Of a stretch of DNA of 64,000 nt, positions 61,548 to 64,000 are shown in pieces. The notes below the pieces were generated by a model. The model had not been told where the DNA came from, did no database searches, and saw only the letters and a program-made list of their open reading frames with translations. The stretch's first letter is position 1; each line of letters opens with the position of its first letter. Source of the DNA: Leuctra nigra (Eukaryota; Arthropoda; Insecta; Plecoptera; Leuctridae); NCBI GenBank assembly GCA_934045905.1, contig OW203770.1, forward strand, positions 28,405,259 through 28,469,258. The letters are read 5' to 3'. A program made the position numbers and the translations under genes.

Positions 61548-63329
61548 AGTTATTCCTTACCCTAAATGAGCGTATACGTGTTTTTTTGTTTGTCTCTAAT
61601 TTCATCGGTATCCGAATTAAGGGGTGCCCAAAAACCCAAAATTTTGTTGGTTTCCTATATTTAACCATATCTAACTTTTCAGCCGTTAGAGCTAGACAAT
61701 CGAATTTTTTTGAGAAAGATAGCTCTCGATTCATTATTTTCAAATATTTTATGCAAAACGTAAAATTGCCCCCCAAAAATGGAGATAAAAATAAAATTTT
61801 GACTTTTTTGGGCCCCCCTAAAAAAAGGAAATTTTTAAAAATCTCAAAAAAATATATTTTAATATATATTATAATATATTTTACGTACACGTATACGCCA
61901 TAATTTAAAAAATCAAGAGTAGAGGCAGTCTATTCTCTGTTATACCATGACCCAGCCCAAAACAAACCTCCCCCTACTGCCACGGAAGGTCTGAAAGTTG
62001 ATTTTGTACCCACATTATACTTTGACTTGTTTGACTTTTGCAGAACAATCCCCCAGGACGGGGGGGGGGGGGGGGTGTGATTTATTTATTTTTATTTTTG
62101 GTACCTTTTTGGGACACGTTTGCTTTTATTGTGATCAAAGGCTGAAAGATAATTACAATCAGATAACTGATTTGAAAATTGCATCACTAGTGCAATTTTT
62201 TATATTTTTGGTAGGGGCAAGACCCTTACCAATAACGGAAATTTTGGTAATCGAGAGAAATTTCCCAAAATAGTTTTTATTGTAGTCAGCCATTTGTATT
62301 AAAATCAAAAAATGTATAGTCTTAACACATTACTTTGTACAGCAATGATGTTTTGTACCTCAGAGGTAGAACGCCAGAAGTCCAATTTTGAGGTTTTGCG
62401 TTATTTATAAACATTGGCATTATGCAATGAAGCTCTTTCAAATGCTATTTGAATTATGTCAACAAAGACAGTGTGTGGTACAGATATGTAACATCATTCG
62501 GTACTTATAGTTATGATGTAAAGAACACAATTTTTTTAGATTTTAATACGGACGGCTTGACTACTATCAAAACTATTTGTGGTAAATGGCCCCAATTATG
62601 AAAATGTTCAAAATTTTATTTAAGGGTTGTGCCCTTACCAAATACAAGTAAGAACATGAAAAGTCATACCATTGTCAAATATGGAATCTGATTGTTATCG
62701 GTCACCCTCGACTCACAATAAAATTAAACGTGTCCGGGTCCAAAAATAAAAAATTTCGCCCCCCCCCCCCCTCTCCAGGGGGATTGTTCTGCAAAAGTCA
62801 AACAATTCAAAGTATAATGTGGGTACAAAGTCAACTTTCAGACCTTCCGTGGCAGTAGGGGGAGGTTTGTTTTGGGCTGGGTCATGGTATAACAGAGAAT
62901 AGACTATCTCTACTCTTGATTTTTTAAATTATGGCTTTACTAAAAAACGTGTAGCTCCAAAACTAGAAGTCTGCACACTAAGCGACTTGGCACACGTATA
63001 CATATATTATCAATGATTAAAAAAAAAATTGAGTTTTTTTAGTGGCATTTTTTTGGGGGGCCCCAAAAAAGTCAAAATTTTATTTTTATCTCCCTTTTTG
63101 GTGGGGCAATTTTACATTTTGCATAGAATATTTTAAAAGAACGAATCAAGAGCTATCTTTCTTAAAAAAAAATCGATTGTCTAGCTCAAACGGCTGAAAA
63201 GTTAGATAGGGTAGAACAATGGAGTACCAACAAAATTTTGGGTTTTTGGGCACCCCTTAATTCAGATACCGATGAAATTAAGGACAAACAAAAAAACATG
63301 TATACGCTCATTTATGGTAAGGAATAACT
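61548..63329. mobile_element. Palindromic element P4
   Basis: Left end AGTTATTCCTTACC, right end GGTAAGGAATAACT. Arms of about 525 bp (61548-62075 and 62755-63329) match through GAGCGTATACGTG, GGGGTGCCCAAAAACCCAAA, GGCAGTAGGGGGAGGTTTGT (as complement) and poly-G/C runs at the inner ends. About 680 bp of unique centre. No transposase. Confidence 0.7.
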
Positions 63330-64000
63330 TCTGTTTATTTGTTGATGAACCAACTTCCGTCGTCCACCGGATGTTCTACGACACTTCAGAAAATATGATT
63401 TTTAATTCATAATGCTCACTGTTGGGTTAGGAATATTTCATTGAGTTGGGATTTGAACTACACGCTTACCTCTAAGCAGCGATCCTCTAAGTCAAATAAT
63501 GTCGATAATGTTTTGAAGCTAACTAGGTAGTACGATATTAAAAGTTACAAGAATGTTTTTTAAAAGATCGTACTTTCATAATTGTAATTTTATTAACGCA
63601 AACCGAAATAGAAAAGGTTTAGAAAAGCTTTGATCATTATTGACCAATTTGATCTATGTATTCTTCTCTTACTTCAATTTGAATAATCTATCAGTTATCG
63701 CAAACTATACAGCAGCTATTTCAAATATTATGCGAGTAGATTCTAGCAATGATATACGAATCGAATAAATGCAATAAACACACACAAACATGAGCCAAGT
63801 CTCCTCATCTAAACAAATAATATTAAACACGTCGAGATCCGAATTAGATGCCGCTTGGCCGGACACTGGCATTGATAATGATGCAAATGATCATCCAGAC
63901 TTGTCCAGATCCTCGCGTTGCAATTATAGCTACTGGAGCGCGTGATAATAACCAGTACCTAGATGTATTTCACATCACTTGCGTGGCCGGACTTCATCTC
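63330..64000. other. Gene-free terminal stretch
   Basis: No gene recognised. TTGGGATTTGAACTAC at 63440-63455 resembles an inverted Pol III B box, but no tRNA fold could be completed. The window end (63830-64000) is less AT-rich and may belong to something continuing beyond it. Confidence 0.4.

Noticed and set aside
63430..63490. tRNA gene on the minus strand
   Set aside because: A B-box-like TTCAAATCC is present but no acceptor, D or anticodon arms can be paired.

Overview
The window looks like a transposon-dense stretch of a eukaryotic nuclear genome, most likely an arthropod and plausibly a hemipteran insect. The reasons are AT-rich background, spliced gene remnants, tRNA-derived SINEs with target-site duplications, LINE pieces, a Mag-like Ty3/gypsy element, long microsatellites and many palindromic elements. 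The species cannot be fixed from the sequence alone. Almost nothing here looks like host protein-coding sequence. The one good host-gene candidate is a GC-rich terminal exon encoding a proline-rich repeat protein (21455-22066).

Two non-autonomous element families account for much of the window. Family A (1-1780, 3752-5484, 9737-12789, 31282-32639, 33968-35257, plus 3' tails at 1781-2103 and 45835-46060) has a long palindromic 5' end. It then carries an array of TGACGTCA-TTCCGG-ATGGCGGC motifs and a CAT/ATG microsatellite, and ends in a GTGGAGCG hairpin followed by CTAG. Family B (2861-3469, 22286-23173, 26670-27447, 29297-30219, 37256-38365, 38824-39916, 43141-44640) starts ACTAGGAAAACGCTC and ends with a GCTCGCTTCGCTCGCTC hairpin. 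Both carry short subterminal inverted repeats plus a 3' hairpin, as non-autonomous Helentron relatives (HINEs) do. In two cases the empty site can be read, which fixes the element ends.

Giant inverted repeats are the second theme: 12833-21018 (TTAA-flanked, each arm carrying a private later insertion), 27494-28958 (TAA duplication), 41144-44862 (one arm split by a family B copy), 61548-63329, and several small MITE-like hairpins.

Recognisable coding elements are: a MULE-type transposase pseudogene (about 33690-36482) split by a family A copy; an apparently intact Mag-like Ty3/gypsy retrotransposon (48958-52964) with 5-bp target duplication; a SINE inserted immediately beside it (52980-53270); a LINE C-terminus (53289-54266); and two older LINE reverse-transcriptase remnants (23400-23640, 30235-30560).

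Tandem arrays include a 26-bp G-rich minisatellite of about 58 units (46460-47967), a mixed 13/17-bp minisatellite (55368-57420), a palindromic satellite (19838-20690), and long (AC)n and (CT)n tracts. The long open frames over these arrays come from stop-free repeat units, not genes. All family assignments rest on visible motifs; no database search was possible.
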